In this document: positions 1 to 8,481 of the stretch, in pieces | How positions within the stretch are numbered: position 1 is the first letter of the stretch | How the letters are laid out: each line of letters begins with the position of its first letter | DNA from: Promicromonosporaceae bacterium | GTDB taxonomy: Bacteria > Actinomycetota > Actinomycetes > Actinomycetales > Cellulomonadaceae | Direction: 5' to 3' | Assembly: GCA_009783295.1 (NCBI GenBank) | Contig: WRHK01000001.1 | Span: 112,542 to 176,541 of the forward strand | DNA: 64,000 nucleotides | Translations under genes and position numbers: made by a program | The notes under the pieces: generated by a model | Databases searched by the model: none | What the model saw: the letters and a program-made list of their open reading frames with translations, nothing else | What the model was told of the DNA's origin: nothing

Positions 1-206
1 GGTGGTGGTTCGTCCCCGCCGGCCTGTGCGTCGCGCTGCTCGGCATGGCGCTCGCGCTCGTGAACTTCGGCATCGACGAGTTCGTCAACCCGCGCCTGCG
101 GTCGACGGGCATGAACGCGGCGACGCTGCGCAAGCGGGGCATCCGCGCCCGCGTCGGGTTCACGCCCGTGGTGCGCGAGTCCCTCCTCGACGGCAAGGCG
201 GCCTGA
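1..206 (+). CDS. ABC transporter permease, C-terminal fragment (Opp/Dpp type)
   Basis: Only the last 68 codons are present, read from base 3; the start lies outside the window. The fragment begins WWFVPAGLCVALLGMALALVNFGIDEF, a hydrophobic membrane helix, followed by a basic cytoplasmic tail. A phrase of the type NFGIDEFVNPRLR is characteristic of the last helix of DppB/DppC-like permeases of peptide/nickel-type importers. Its stop is followed directly by the ATG of the ATPase gene, so the two are one operon. Combined with the GH3 enzyme downstream, the transporter may carry oligosaccharides rather than peptides; that is an inference from context. Confidence 0.85.
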   Translation, partial: WWFVPAGLCVALLGMALALVNFGIDEFVNPRLRSTGMNAATLRKRGIRARVGFTPVVRESLLDGKAA

Positions 207-1268
207 ATGAACGACCTGATCCTCGACATCCGCGACCTCAGCGTCGAGTACGGGTACGGCTCCGACCCGGTCAAGGTGCTGCGCGGCGTCGACCTCACGC
301 TCGAGCGCGGGCAGGTGCTCGGCCTGGCCGGCGAGTCCGGCTGCGGCAAGTCGACGCTCGCGTACGCGGCCACGCGCCTGCTGCCGCCCCCGGGCCTCAT
401 CACGGGCGGGGAGGTGCTGGTCACCGGCAAGGACGGCCAGACCCGCGACCTGCTCCGGATGAACGACGAGGAGCTGCGCCGCGGCCGCTGGACAGACACC
501 GCGATCGTGTTCCAGGGCGCCATGAACTCCCTCAACCCGGTGTACCGGGTGGAGCGGCAGCTCACCGACGCCATCAAGGCGCACGCCCCGCACATGGACG
601 CCCGCGCCCGCCACGACCGCGCCGCCGAGCTGCTCGACATGGTCGGCATCTCCGCCGACCGCCTGCGGTCCTACCCCCACCAGCTGTCCGGCGGCATGCG
701 CCAGCGCGTCATGATCGCCATGGCCCTGGCCCTGGAACCGCAGCTGCTCATCATGGACGAGCCGACGACGGCGCTCGACGTCGTCATGCAGCGGCAGATC
801 GTGGAGCAGATCTCCGAGCTGCGCGAGCGGCTCGGGTTCTCGGTCATCTTCATCACGCACGACGTGTCGCTGCTCATCGAGATCGCCGACCGGATCGCCA
901 TCATGTACGCCGGCGAGATCGTCGAGGAGGGTCCGGCCCAGGACCTGTACCGTCGGCCGCGCCACCCCTACACCCGCGGGCTCCTCAGCTCGTTCCCGCC
1001 GCTGCACGGGCCCAAGCGGGCACTGGGAGGCATCCCCGGCTCGCCGCCGGACCTCGCCGCGCCGAGCGCCGGGTGCCCGTTCCGCCCCCGGTGCCCGTTC
1101 GCGCTCGACGAGTGCGCGACGATCCACCCGACGCTGCGCCCGACGGCGGTCCCCGCCGACGCCGACGCCCGGCGCGTGGCGTGCCTGCTGCACGACCGCG
1201 ACGTCGTGCCACCGGAGCTCGCGCTGACCCCGACCACCTCAGGCACCTCCGAGGAGCTGCACGCATGA
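207..1268 (+). CDS. ABC transporter ATP-binding protein, OppD/DppD family
   Basis: A 353-residue ATPase that powers the Opp/Dpp-type importer whose permease precedes it. The Walker A motif GESGCGKST is at residues 42-50, the ABC signature LSGGMRQRV near 159-167 and Walker B LLIMDEP near 180. A switch histidine is seen in FITHDVS. The C-terminus carries the cysteine-containing oligopeptide-transporter extension (GCPFRPRCPFALDEC), usual in OppD/DppD proteins and often linked to Fe-S binding. Systems of this type in several bacteria import cello- or other oligosaccharides, and the overlapping GH3 gene fits that. The start ATG abuts the upstream stop; the stop overlaps the next ATG (ATGA). A partner OppF ATPase is not present downstream. 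Confidence 0.93.
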   Translation: MNDLILDIRDLSVEYGYGSDPVKVLRGVDLTLERGQVLGLAGESGCGKSTLAYAATRLLPPPGLITGGEVLVTGKDGQTRDLLRMNDEELRRGRWTDTAIVFQGAMNSLNPVYRVERQLTDAIKAHAPHMDARARHDRAAELLDMVGISADRLRSYPHQLSGGMRQRVMIAMALALEPQLLIMDEPTTALDVVMQRQIVEQISELRERLGFSVIFITHDVSLLIEIADRIAIMYAGEIVEEGPAQDLYRRPRHPYTRGLLSSFPPLHGPKRALGGIPGSPPDLAAPSAGCPFRPRCPFALDECATIHPTLRPTAVPADADARRVACLLHDRDVVPPELALTPTTSGTSEELHA

Positions 1269-3499
1269 CCGCCCTGCCCTACCTGGACCCCACCCTGCCC
1301 GTCGCCGAGCGCGTCGCGGACCTGCTCGGCCGCATGACCGCCGAGGAGAAGGTCGGGCAGATGCTCCAGCTCGACGCGCGGGACGACGTCGTCGACCACG
1401 TGCTGCACAAGCACGTCGGCTCGATCCTGCACACCTCCCCCGAGCGCGTGCTGCAGGCGCACGACCTCACCGACCAGACCCGGCTGGGCATCCCCCTGCT
1501 GATCGGCGAGGACTGCATCCACGGGCACTCGTTCTTCGAGGGCGCGACGATCTTCCCCACGCAGCTGGGCATGGCGGCGTCCTGGGACCCGGCGCTCGTG
1601 GAGCGCATGGCGCGGGCCACGGCCGTCGAGGTGGCCGCCACCGGCATCCACTGGACGTTCTCGCCCGTGCTGTGCATCGCCCGCGACCTGCGCTGGGGCC
1701 GCATCGACGAGACGTTCGGCGAGGACCCCCACCTCATCGGCGAGCTCGCCTCGGCCGCCGTGCGCGGCTACCAGGGCGACGGGCTCACCGACCCCACGGC
1801 CATCCTCGCCACGGCCAAGCACTTCGCCGGGTACTCCGAGACGCAGGGCGGGCGCGACGCGTCCGAGGCCGACATCTCGCGGCGCAAGCTGCGCTCCTGG
1901 TTCCTGCCGCCGTTCGAGCGCGTGGCCCGCGAGGGCTGCCGCACGTTCATGCTCGGCTACCAGACCACCGACGGCGTGCCGATCACCATCAACGACTGGC
2001 TGCTCACCGACGTGCTGCGCGGCGAGTGGGGCTACACCGGCACGCTCATCACCGACTGGGACAACGTGGGCCGCATGGTCTGGGAGCAGAAGGTGCAGCC
2101 CGACCACGCCCACGCCGCGGCCGCAGCCGTCAAGGCCGGCAACGACATGGTGATGACCACGCCGCAGTTCTTCGAGGGCGCGCTCGAGGCGATCGAGCTG
2201 GGGCTGCTCGAGGAGAAGGAGCTCGACGAGGCCGTCTCGCACATCCTCACGCTCAAGTTCGAGCTCGGGCTGTTCGAGGACCGCCGCCGGCCCGCGCCCG
2301 AGCGGATCGCCGACGTGCTCGGGTCGCACCAGGACCTCAACCTCGAGGTGGCGCGCCGCTCGCTGGTGCTGCTGCAGAACTCCGGCGTGCTGCCGCTCCC
2401 GGCCGCGCCGGACGCCAAGGTCGCCGTCGTCGGGCCCCTCGCCGACGACGCCCAGACGCAGCTCGGCGACTGGGCCGGCAACAGCGGCCAGGCCGGCTGG
2501 ATCCCCGACGGCCACCCGCGCGAGATGATCACCACCGTGCTCGACGGGCTGCGCGCCCACGTGCCCGCCGGATGGGAGGTCACCCACGCCCGCGGCGCCG
2601 AGATCCTCACGCTCGAGGAGGACCCCGAGGGCCCGTTCTTCCCCGACGGGCAGCCGCGACCCCCGGTCGTGGTGCCGGCCGCGCCGGACGCCGACCTGGT
2701 CGCCGAGGCGGTCGCAGCGGCGGCGGACGCGGACTACGTGGTGGCCGTCGTGGGCGACCGGATCGAGCTGGTGGGCGAGGGCCGCTCCACCGCGACGCTC
2801 GACCTGATCGGCGGGCAGGTCGCGCTGCTCGACGCGCTCGCCGCCACCGGCAAGCCGCTGGTCGTGGTGCTGCTCGCGTCCAAGCCGCTGGTGCTGCCGC
2901 CGTCGGCGCTCGGGGCCGAGGCGATCCTGTGGGTCGCCAACCCCGGCATGCGCGGCGGCCAGGCGATCGCCGAGCTGCTGCTCGGCGAGATCGAGCCCAG
3001 CGGGCGCCTGCCCATCTCGTTCGCGCGGCACGTGGGCCAGCAGCCGACGTACTACAACCAGGTGCGCGGCCAGCACGGCGACCGGTACGCCGACCTCACG
3101 CAGTCGCCGGCGTTCGCGTTCGGCGACGGCCTGTCGTTCACCACGATCGAGTACTCCGCGCTGGAGCTCGACGCGACCGAGCTGTCGGCGTCGGCCACCG
3201 TGCGCGGGCACGTGACCCTGACGAACACGGGCACCCGCCCCGCCCTCGAGACCGTGCAGGTCTACGTGAGCGACCTGGTGACGTCGGCGTCGTGGGCCGA
3301 CCGCGAGCTCAAGGCGTTCACGCAGGTCGAGGTGGCCCCGGGCACCTCGGTGACCGTGCCGCTGGAGCTGCCGGCGTCGGCGTGCACGATCGTGGACGCC
3401 CGCGGCGAGCGCGTCGTGGAGCCGGGAGCGTTCGAGCTCCAGGTGGGGCCGTCGTCCCGCGGGGAGTCGCTGCTGCGGGCACGCTTCACGATCCGCTGA
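1265..3499 (+). CDS. glycoside hydrolase family 3 (beta-glucosidase/beta-xylosidase-like)
   Basis: A 744-residue GH3 enzyme expected to release terminal beta-linked sugars from oligosaccharides. The N-terminal TIM-barrel domain contains RDLRWGRIDETFGEDP and KHFAGYSETQGGRD. The predicted nucleophile Asp264 lies in LITDWDNV, where most relatives have SDW. The alpha/beta sandwich domain follows (residues ~375-590) and a fibronectin-III-like domain closes the protein (~640-744). No signal peptide is visible, so it probably acts in the cytoplasm on sugars imported by the overlapping ABC transporter. The start ATG is chosen because it overlaps the ATPase stop; the open frame extends far upstream but only as a shadow of the ATPase gene. 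Substrate (gluco- or xylo-) cannot be decided from sequence. Confidence 0.92.
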   Translation: MTALPYLDPTLPVAERVADLLGRMTAEEKVGQMLQLDARDDVVDHVLHKHVGSILHTSPERVLQAHDLTDQTRLGIPLLIGEDCIHGHSFFEGATIFPTQLGMAASWDPALVERMARATAVEVAATGIHWTFSPVLCIARDLRWGRIDETFGEDPHLIGELASAAVRGYQGDGLTDPTAILATAKHFAGYSETQGGRDASEADISRRKLRSWFLPPFERVAREGCRTFMLGYQTTDGVPITINDWLLTDVLRGEWGYTGTLITDWDNVGRMVWEQKVQPDHAHAAAAAVKAGNDMVMTTPQFFEGALEAIELGLLEEKELDEAVSHILTLKFELGLFEDRRRPAPERIADVLGSHQDLNLEVARRSLVLLQNSGVLPLPAAPDAKVAVVGPLADDAQTQLGDWAGNSGQAGWIPDGHPREMITTVLDGLRAHVPAGWEVTHARGAEILTLEEDPEGPFFPDGQPRPPVVVPAAPDADLVAEAVAAAADADYVVAVVGDRIELVGEGRSTATLDLIGGQVALLDALAATGKPLVVVLLASKPLVLPPSALGAEAILWVANPGMRGGQAIAELLLGEIEPSGRLPISFARHVGQQPTYYNQVRGQHGDRYADLTQSPAFAFGDGLSFTTIEYSALELDATELSASATVRGHVTLTNTGTRPALETVQVYVSDLVTSASWADRELKAFTQVEVAPGTSVTVPLELPASACTIVDARGERVVEPGAFELQVGPSSRGESLLRARFTIR

Positions 3500-3503
3500 C
3501 CCC

Positions 3504-3570
3504 CGCGAGATAGAGCCACCGGCCGCGAGATAGCGCCCTGGCCCGCGAGATAGCGCTCTATCTCGCGGGC
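3504..3570. repeat. 20-bp-phased repeat array, locus A
   Basis: Four copies of a 13-bp core lie between two converging genes. Cores CGCGAGATAGAGC (3504), CGCGAGATAGCGC (3524) and a third at 3544 start exactly 20 bp apart. A fourth, in the opposite direction, starts at 3554 and overlaps the third. The linkers between cores differ in sequence. The same family occurs at 6949-7020, 8482-8636, 33097-33257 and 47331-47363. I do not recognise it as a named element. Confidence 0.9.
3541..3570. terminator. 30-bp palindrome between convergent genes, probable bidirectional terminator
   Basis: Arms GCCCGCGAGATAG and CTATCTCGCGGGC pair over 13 bp around CGCT. The hairpin is made of two opposed repeat cores and lies between the GH3 stop (3499) and the phoH stop (3578), where a two-way terminator is expected. 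There is no T-tract, which is common in high-GC actinobacteria. Confidence 0.6.
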
Positions 3571-3577
3571 CTCGGAC

Positions 3578-4942
3578 TCACACCTCCAGCGTCTCCAGCA
3601 TGTCCGTCACCAGGGCCGCGATCGGGCTGCGCTCCGAGCGGGTCAGGGTCACGTGCGCGAACAGCGGGTGGCCCTTGAGCTTCTCGATCACGGCCGCGAC
3701 GCCGTCGTGCCGGCCGACGCGCAGGTTGTCGCGCTGCGCGACGTCGTGCGTGAGCACCACGCGCGAGTTCTGGCCGATGCGGCTCAGCACCGTGAGCAGC
3801 ACGTTGCGCTCCAGGGACTGGGCCTCGTCCACGATGACGAACGCGTCGTGCAGCGAGCGCCCGCGGATGTGCGTCAGGGGCAGCACCTCGAGCATCTCGC
3901 GGTGCACCACCTCGTCGACCACCTCGGGCGAGACGAGCGCGCCGAGGGTGTCGTAGACCGCCTGGGCCCACGGGTTCATCTTCTCGGACTCGCTGCCCGG
4001 CAGGTACCCGAGCTCCTGCCCGCCGACGGCGTACAGCGGCCGGAACACGACGACCTTGCGGTGCTGGCGCCGCTCCATGACCGCCTCGAGCCCGGCGCAC
4101 AGCGCGAGCGCCGACTTGCCCGTGCCGGCGCGACCGCCGAGGGACAGGATGCCGATCGACTCGTCGAGCAGCAGGTCGATGGCGACGCGCTGTTCCGCGG
4201 ACCGCCCGTGCACACCGAACACGTCCTGGTCGCCGCGCACCAGCCGCACCTTCTTGTCGGCGGTCACGCGCCCCAGCGCCGACCCGCGCGGTGAGTGCAC
4301 CACCAGCCCGGTGTGGACCAGCAGCGGGGACGCCGCCTCGACGACGCCGGGGTCGAGGTCGGCGACCTCGAGCTCCTGCTCCTCCCAGAGGCGGCCCATC
4401 TGTTCGTCGGACAAGTCGATGGCGCTCATCCCGGTCCACCCGGAGTCGACGGCCTGCTCGGCCCTGTACTCCTCGGCCTCGAGCCCGACGGCGGCCGCCT
4501 TGATCCGCATCGGAAGGTCCTTGGACACGACGGTGACGCGCCGCCCCTCCGAGGCGAGGTTGGCCGCGACGGCCAGGATCCGCGAGTCGTTGTCGCCCAG
4601 CCGGAACCCGGCCGGCAGCACCGCCGGGTCGACGTGGTTGAGCTCCACGCGCAGCGTGCCGCCGGCGTCACCGATCGGCAGAGGCAGGTCCAGGCGGCCG
4701 TGCTGGATGCGCAGCTCGTCCAGGATGCGCAACGCCGAGCGGGCGAAGTAGCCCAGCTCGGCGTGGTGCCTCTTGCCCTCGAGCTCCGTCACGACCACGA
4801 CCGGGAGCACGACGTCGTGCTCGGCGAACCGGAACAGCGCCCGCGGGTCGGACAGGAGGACGGAGGTGTCGACGACGAACGTGCGGCGTCCGTCTCCGTC
4901 AGGCCCGTCGGCCTGTGCAGCGGTTGTCTCGTTGGTGTCCAC
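3578..4942 (-). CDS. phoH: PIN-PhoH family protein (RNase/ATPase, PhoH2 type)
   Basis: A 454-residue two-domain protein. The N-terminal PIN domain opens with [18 protein letters not shown], where the Asp is the first metal ligand of a PIN ribonuclease. The C-terminal PhoH ATPase domain has Walker [16 protein letters not shown] and Walker [11 protein letters not shown]. The combination matches mycobacterial PhoH2, described as an RNA helicase/RNase. The GTG start is preferred over an ATG ten codons upstream because GGAGGGA lies 8 nt before it. Mycobacterial phoH2 is preceded by the small antitoxin gene phoAT; I see no convincing equivalent in the ~290 bp upstream, where no other gene is evident. 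It is transcribed towards the GH3 gene, with repeat locus A between them. Confidence 0.92.
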   Translation of the reverse strand: MDTNETTAAQADGPDGDGRRTFVVDTSVLLSDPRALFRFAEHDVVLPVVVVTELEGKRHHAELGYFARSALRILDELRIQHGRLDLPLPIGDAGGTLRVELNHVDPAVLPAGFRLGDNDSRILAVAANLASEGRRVTVVSKDLPMRIKAAAVGLEAEEYRAEQAVDSGWTGMSAIDLSDEQMGRLWEEQELEVADLDPGVVEAASPLLVHTGLVVHSPRGSALGRVTADKKVRLVRGDQDVFGVHGRSAEQRVAIDLLLDESIGILSLGGRAGTGKSALALCAGLEAVMERRQHRKVVVFRPLYAVGGQELGYLPGSESEKMNPWAQAVYDTLGALVSPEVVDEVVHREMLEVLPLTHIRGRSLHDAFVIVDEAQSLERNVLLTVLSRIGQNSRVVLTHDVAQRDNLRVGRHDGVAAVIEKLKGHPLFAHVTLTRSERSPIAALVTDMLETLEV

Positions 4943-5234
4943 GGGGATGCTCCCTCCGGCGCGGCAGCGCACTCGGTAGCTGGGGCAGGCGACCGGTCCC
5001 TGGGACGACCTCGTACCGTCGGGCCGGTGCCGGCCCTCCGACGCGGTGCATCGACACGATGGGCTGGCCTCCCGGAGGACGACTGGGCGCCGTCCCTCCC
5101 GCCAAACTACGAAGGTGTGCTTCCGAGGGCTACGCCCTCGAGGGTGTGTCGCCGAGATGTCACGCGATGTTCACTCGCAGGGCGCCCGACGGCGTCAGGC
5201 CCCGGCGCGGGCCGGCGGGGTGCAGCATGGGGGC

Positions 5235-5657
5235 ATGACTGGGATCTCGCGCGACGTGGCGCAACAGCTCCGGGACGCGGGTCTCGCGTGGAAGCCGACG
5301 GCCGGTGACCGGTTCGTCGTGCTGTCCGAGGCCCGCGAGGAGGACGACGTCTTCACCGTCAGCGACATGGTGGTCGAGAAGCACGACCACCCGACGGGCA
5401 CGATCCTCGGGTTCAACGGGACCACGGAGTGGGCGCTCGACTCGGTGCGGATCGAGGACGCCCTGTGGCTGCCGCGCGAGGACCAGCTGCGCGACCTGCT
5501 CGGCCCGGCCTTCCGGTCGCTGGCCCGCTCCACGATGGGCTGGTACCAGGTGCTGGTCGAGGTGCCCGGCCGCCCGGAGCAGGTCTTCGACTCCGAGAAC
5601 CCCGCCGACGCCTACGCGGAGGCGCTGCTCGCCCTGGTCAAGGCTGCCACCGCCTGA
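5235..5657 (+). CDS. conserved small protein of unknown function
   Basis: A 140-residue, acidic, probably soluble protein (MTGISRDVAQQLRDAGLAWKP...). It contains a phrase TGTILGFNGTTEWALDSV and ends in an alpha-helical stretch (NPADAYAEALLALVKAA). I recall similar short proteins beside nhaA-like genes in cellulomonads, sometimes labelled as a pilus-assembly protein, but nothing in the sequence supports that label. The internal ATG is chosen over the 63-codon longer open frame because the upstream part is arginine-rich and low in coding character. The nhaA gene starts 91 bp downstream on the same strand. Confidence 0.7.
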   Translation: MTGISRDVAQQLRDAGLAWKPTAGDRFVVLSEAREEDDVFTVSDMVVEKHDHPTGTILGFNGTTEWALDSVRIEDALWLPREDQLRDLLGPAFRSLARSTMGWYQVLVEVPGRPEQVFDSENPADAYAEALLALVKAATA

Positions 5658-5748
5658 GTTCGGTACCCTGGAGGGCGGCGAGCCGGGAAGTCTGGTCGGC
5701 GGCGCCGGCGGGAGCGCCGGCGTCCCCGTCGACCCGTGAGGCCCCCGC

Positions 5749-6978
5749 ATGACCTTCTCCCGCTTCCGCGCCTGGCTCGACCGCGACGCCTCCGGCGGCG
5801 TGCTGCTGCTCGGCGCCGCCCTGCTCGGCCTGCTGCTGGCCAACTCCCCCTGGCGCGGCGCGTACGCGTCGCTCGCGGGGCTTCGCCTCGGGCCTGCCGC
5901 CCTGCACCTCGACCTCACGCTCGCGCAGTGGGCCGCCGACGGCCTGCTCGCCGTCTTCTTCCTCGCCGTGGGGCTGGAGCTCAAGCACGAGCTGGTCGCC
6001 GGGTCCCTGCGCGACCCGCGCCACGCGGGCGTCCCCGCGCTCGCCGCCGTCGGGGGCATGGCTATGCCCGCGCTCGCGTTCGTGCTGGTGGAGACGCTGC
6101 TCGGCGACGCGCACGGCTTGCGGGGGTGGGCCATCCCCACGGCGACCGACATCGCCTTCGCGCTCGCGGTGCTCGCCGTGTTCGGGCGCGGGCTGCCGAC
6201 GGCGGTCCGCACGTTCCTGCTGACGCTCGCCGTCGTCGACGACCTGCTCGCGATCCTCGTGATCGCTGTGTTCTACAGCGGCGGGGTGCACGCGCTCCCG
6301 CTGCTCGGCGCTGTCGTGGCGCTCGGGTTGGCGGGCCTGGTGGTGCGATCGCGGCGTCCGCGGTGGTGGGTGGTGGCGCCGCTCGCCGTGGCGGCGTGGG
6401 GGCTGCTGCACGCGAGCGGCGTGCACGCGACGGTCGCGGGGGTGGCGCTCGGGCTCCTCGTGCCGGCGCGTCCCGTGTTCGGGGAGCGCTCGGCCCGGGC
6501 CGAGCGGTGGGGGTCGCGGGTGGCGCCCTGGTCGCAGGGGGTGGCCCTGCCCGTGTTCGCGTTCTTCGCGGCGGGCGTGAACCTGGTCGACGGCGGTGGC
6601 TCGGCCCTGCTCCAACCGGTCGTGCTCGCCGTGGTGGTGGCCCTCGTGGCGGGCAAGGTGGCCGGGGTGCTCGGCACGGTCGCGCTGGTGACGCGGTGGA
6701 CGCCGCTGCGGCTGCCCCGCGGGGTCGGCCTGCGCGACCTGCTGCCGGTCGGGCTGCTGGCGGGGATCGGCTTCACGGTGGCGCTGCTCGTGTCGGAGCT
6801 GTCGTACGGCCCGACGTCGGAGCGCACCGCGGGCGCGAAGGTGGCGGTGCTGCTGGCGTCGGCGCTGGCGGCGGGCGCGGGCGCGGTGACGCTGCGCACG
6901 GACGCGCGGCGTGACGGGGCGTCTGGAAGTCAGCCAGGGCCCCCTGCTCGCGAGATAGAGCCCGGGCCCGCGAGCTAG
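5749..6978 (+). CDS. nhaA: Na+/H+ antiporter NhaA
   Basis: A 409-residue membrane antiporter that exports sodium in exchange for protons. Family hallmarks are GLELKHELVAGSLRDP, the helix-4 phrase IPTATDIAFALAVL and the double aspartate of helix 5 (LAVVDDLLAI), equivalent to Asp163/Asp164 of E. coli NhaA, which bind the ion. A further hallmark is LLAGIGFTVALLVSELSY. About eleven hydrophobic helices are visible. The last ~25 codons are unlike the family: they run into repeat locus B and read ...PPAREIEPGPAS, with the stop TAG lying inside a degenerate repeat copy. The native C-terminus has therefore probably been extended or replaced by the repeat. Start ATG follows GCCCCC without a strong ribosome-binding site. 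Confidence 0.93.
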   Translation: MTFSRFRAWLDRDASGGVLLLGAALLGLLLANSPWRGAYASLAGLRLGPAALHLDLTLAQWAADGLLAVFFLAVGLELKHELVAGSLRDPRHAGVPALAAVGGMAMPALAFVLVETLLGDAHGLRGWAIPTATDIAFALAVLAVFGRGLPTAVRTFLLTLAVVDDLLAILVIAVFYSGGVHALPLLGAVVALGLAGLVVRSRRPRWWVVAPLAVAAWGLLHASGVHATVAGVALGLLVPARPVFGERSARAERWGSRVAPWSQGVALPVFAFFAAGVNLVDGGGSALLQPVVLAVVVALVAGKVAGVLGTVALVTRWTPLRLPRGVGLRDLLPVGLLAGIGFTVALLVSELSYGPTSERTAGAKVAVLLASALAAGAGAVTLRTDARRDGASGSQPGPPAREIEPGPAS

Positions 6979-7020
6979 CACCGCGCTCGCCCAGAGAGCA
7001 CTCCGACCGCGAGATAGAGG
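6949..7020. repeat. 20-bp-phased repeat array, locus B left part
   Basis: Core copies start at 6949 (CGCGAGATAGAGC), 6969 (degenerate, CGCGAGCTAGCAC), about 6988 (strongly degenerate) and 7008 (CGCGAGATAGAGG). The first two overlap the end of nhaA. The array is interrupted by the IS30 element and resumes at 8482. Confidence 0.85.
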
Positions 7021-7026
7021 GCGGAT

Positions 7027-8424
7027 TCAACTGGTCGTCGCAACACGTTGTTGTTCGATAGATCGTAGGTGTTCGTCCCAGGCCTCTGCCGGAGTTCGCC
7101 AGCCGAGCCGCTTACGCGGCCTGGTGTTCAGGGCGTGGGCGACGGCGCTCAGGTCCGCGGCGTCCCATCGCGAGAGATCTGTCCCCTTCGGGAAGTATTG
7201 CCGGAGCAGCCCGTTCGTGTTCTCGTTCGTCCCGCGCTGCCACGGGCTGCGGGGATCGGCGAAGTAGACCTTGAGCCCGGTCTCGATCGTGAACTGCGCA
7301 TGGGCCGACATCTCCTTGCCGCGGTCCCAGGTCAGCGATCGCTTCAGGTCGTCGGGCATCGAAGCCAGCGCTTGTGCGAGTGCCTTGTTCATCGAGATGG
7401 CGCCATAGCCGGACAGGGCGGGGCCGTTCTTCACGATCGGCTGCTCACGCCAGCCTTCCTCCCGTGGCAGGTGGACAAGGGTGGTGTAGCCCGTTGTGCG
7501 CTCCACGACGGTCCCGATCGCGGACCTGTTGATGCCGATGATCAGGTCGCCCTCGTGGTGGCCGGGGACCGCCCGGTCTTCGGCTTCGGCGGGCCGTTCG
7601 CTGATCAGGACGTCCTCGGTGACGTGCGCCCAGGCAACCCGCTTGGAGCGGGCACGAGGCATCCGCAGCGCGCGCCCAGTGCGCAGGCACAGGACGAGCT
7701 CGCGCTTGAGCGCGCCGCGGGCCTCGATGAACAAGGCCTGGTAGATCGCCTCGTGGCTGATCCGCATGGACTCATCATCGGGGAACTCGACCCTGAGCCG
7801 GTTGGAGATCTGCTCGGGACTCCATGCCTTGGCCCACCTCCGGTCCTCCCGGTGCGGCTTGTTCAGACCCTTCCACTCCCGCGCAGCCGGGCCCGCGACG
7901 ATCACGCCGTCGGGCTTGCTGATGTGACCGGACAGCCGGTCCTCGACGTATTCACGCAGCCTCTGGTTCGCCGCGAGTTTCGCGGTCTTGGGCCGGCGGG
8001 CGAACAGCTCCGCCTTCCACTGCGCCACCGAGGCCCGGTAGTCCAGCTTCCCGCCACGGGTGGCGGCGTTGCGTCGCAGCTCCCTCGAGATCGTCGACGG
8101 ACTCCTCCCGAGCGCAGTCGCGACCTCGCGAACGCCCTTGCCGAGCGCGTTGAGGATCGCGATCTCCTCACGCTCCGCGAACGACAGGTACCGGCCCGAC
8201 GGAGCAGGCCAGGAGTACGGCGTCATCCCGCCAGCGTGGCGGAACCACCGCTGCCCTACGGCCTGCGCCACGCCCACCGCGTCTGCGGCCTCCCGCGGCA
8301 ACTTCCCCGTGGCGATCTCGTCCCAGAACTCCCGCTCCTTCGCGCGGTGGTGGCCCGGATGCCCCGGCGAGCGCATCGGCCCGCGCTTAGCAACTTCCGT
8401 CTCCCACCTCGATGGTCGTCCCAC
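7027..8424 (-). CDS. IS30-family transposase
   Basis: A 465-residue DDE transposase that appears intact. The N-terminal helix-turn-helix region includes SFAEREEIAILNALGKGVREVATALGRSPSTISRELRRN, typical of IS30. The catalytic triad is visible as GHHEGDLIIG (first Asp), LTWDRGKEM (second Asp) and SPWQRGTNENTNGLLRQ (Glu). The GTG start at 8424 is chosen because AGGAGG precedes it by 5 nt inside the element; the longer frame would begin outside the inverted repeat. Codon use is less GC-extreme than its neighbours, consistent with acquisition. The stop TGA is formed by the terminal inverted repeat. Confidence 0.93.
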   Translation of the reverse strand: MGRPSRWETEVAKRGPMRSPGHPGHHRAKEREFWDEIATGKLPREAADAVGVAQAVGQRWFRHAGGMTPYSWPAPSGRYLSFAEREEIAILNALGKGVREVATALGRSPSTISRELRRNAATRGGKLDYRASVAQWKAELFARRPKTAKLAANQRLREYVEDRLSGHISKPDGVIVAGPAAREWKGLNKPHREDRRWAKAWSPEQISNRLRVEFPDDESMRISHEAIYQALFIEARGALKRELVLCLRTGRALRMPRARSKRVAWAHVTEDVLISERPAEAEDRAVPGHHEGDLIIGINRSAIGTVVERTTGYTTLVHLPREEGWREQPIVKNGPALSGYGAISMNKALAQALASMPDDLKRSLTWDRGKEMSAHAQFTIETGLKVYFADPRSPWQRGTNENTNGLLRQYFPKGTDLSRWDAADLSAVAHALNTRPRKRLGWRTPAEAWDEHLRSIEQQRVATTS

Positions 8425-8463
8425 AACACCCTCCTGACCTCGGATGTTGCGACGACCGGTTGA
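7027..8463 (-). mobile_element. IS30-family insertion sequence, complete
   Basis: A 1437-bp element bounded by 19-bp inverted repeats. The left end is TCAACTGGTCGTCGCAACA (7027-7045) and the right end TGTTGCGACGACCGGTTGA (8445-8463), with one mismatch. It carries one full-length transposase gene whose stop codon lies inside the left repeat, a compact arrangement. No target-site duplication is obvious (left flank GGAT, right flank GCCT). It has landed inside the locus B repeat array, separating copies at 7008 and 8482. Confidence 0.93.
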
Positions 8464-8481
8464 GCCTGGGGAGCACACGCC

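Noticed and set aside
968..3211. 747-codon open frame antisense to the GH3 gene
   Set aside because: It is an arginine/glycine-rich shadow frame typical of high-GC DNA; the + strand protein has all GH3 motifs.
5046..5234. N-terminal extension of the small protein at 5235
   Set aside because: The sequence is arginine-rich without coding character, and the internal ATG gives a natural start.
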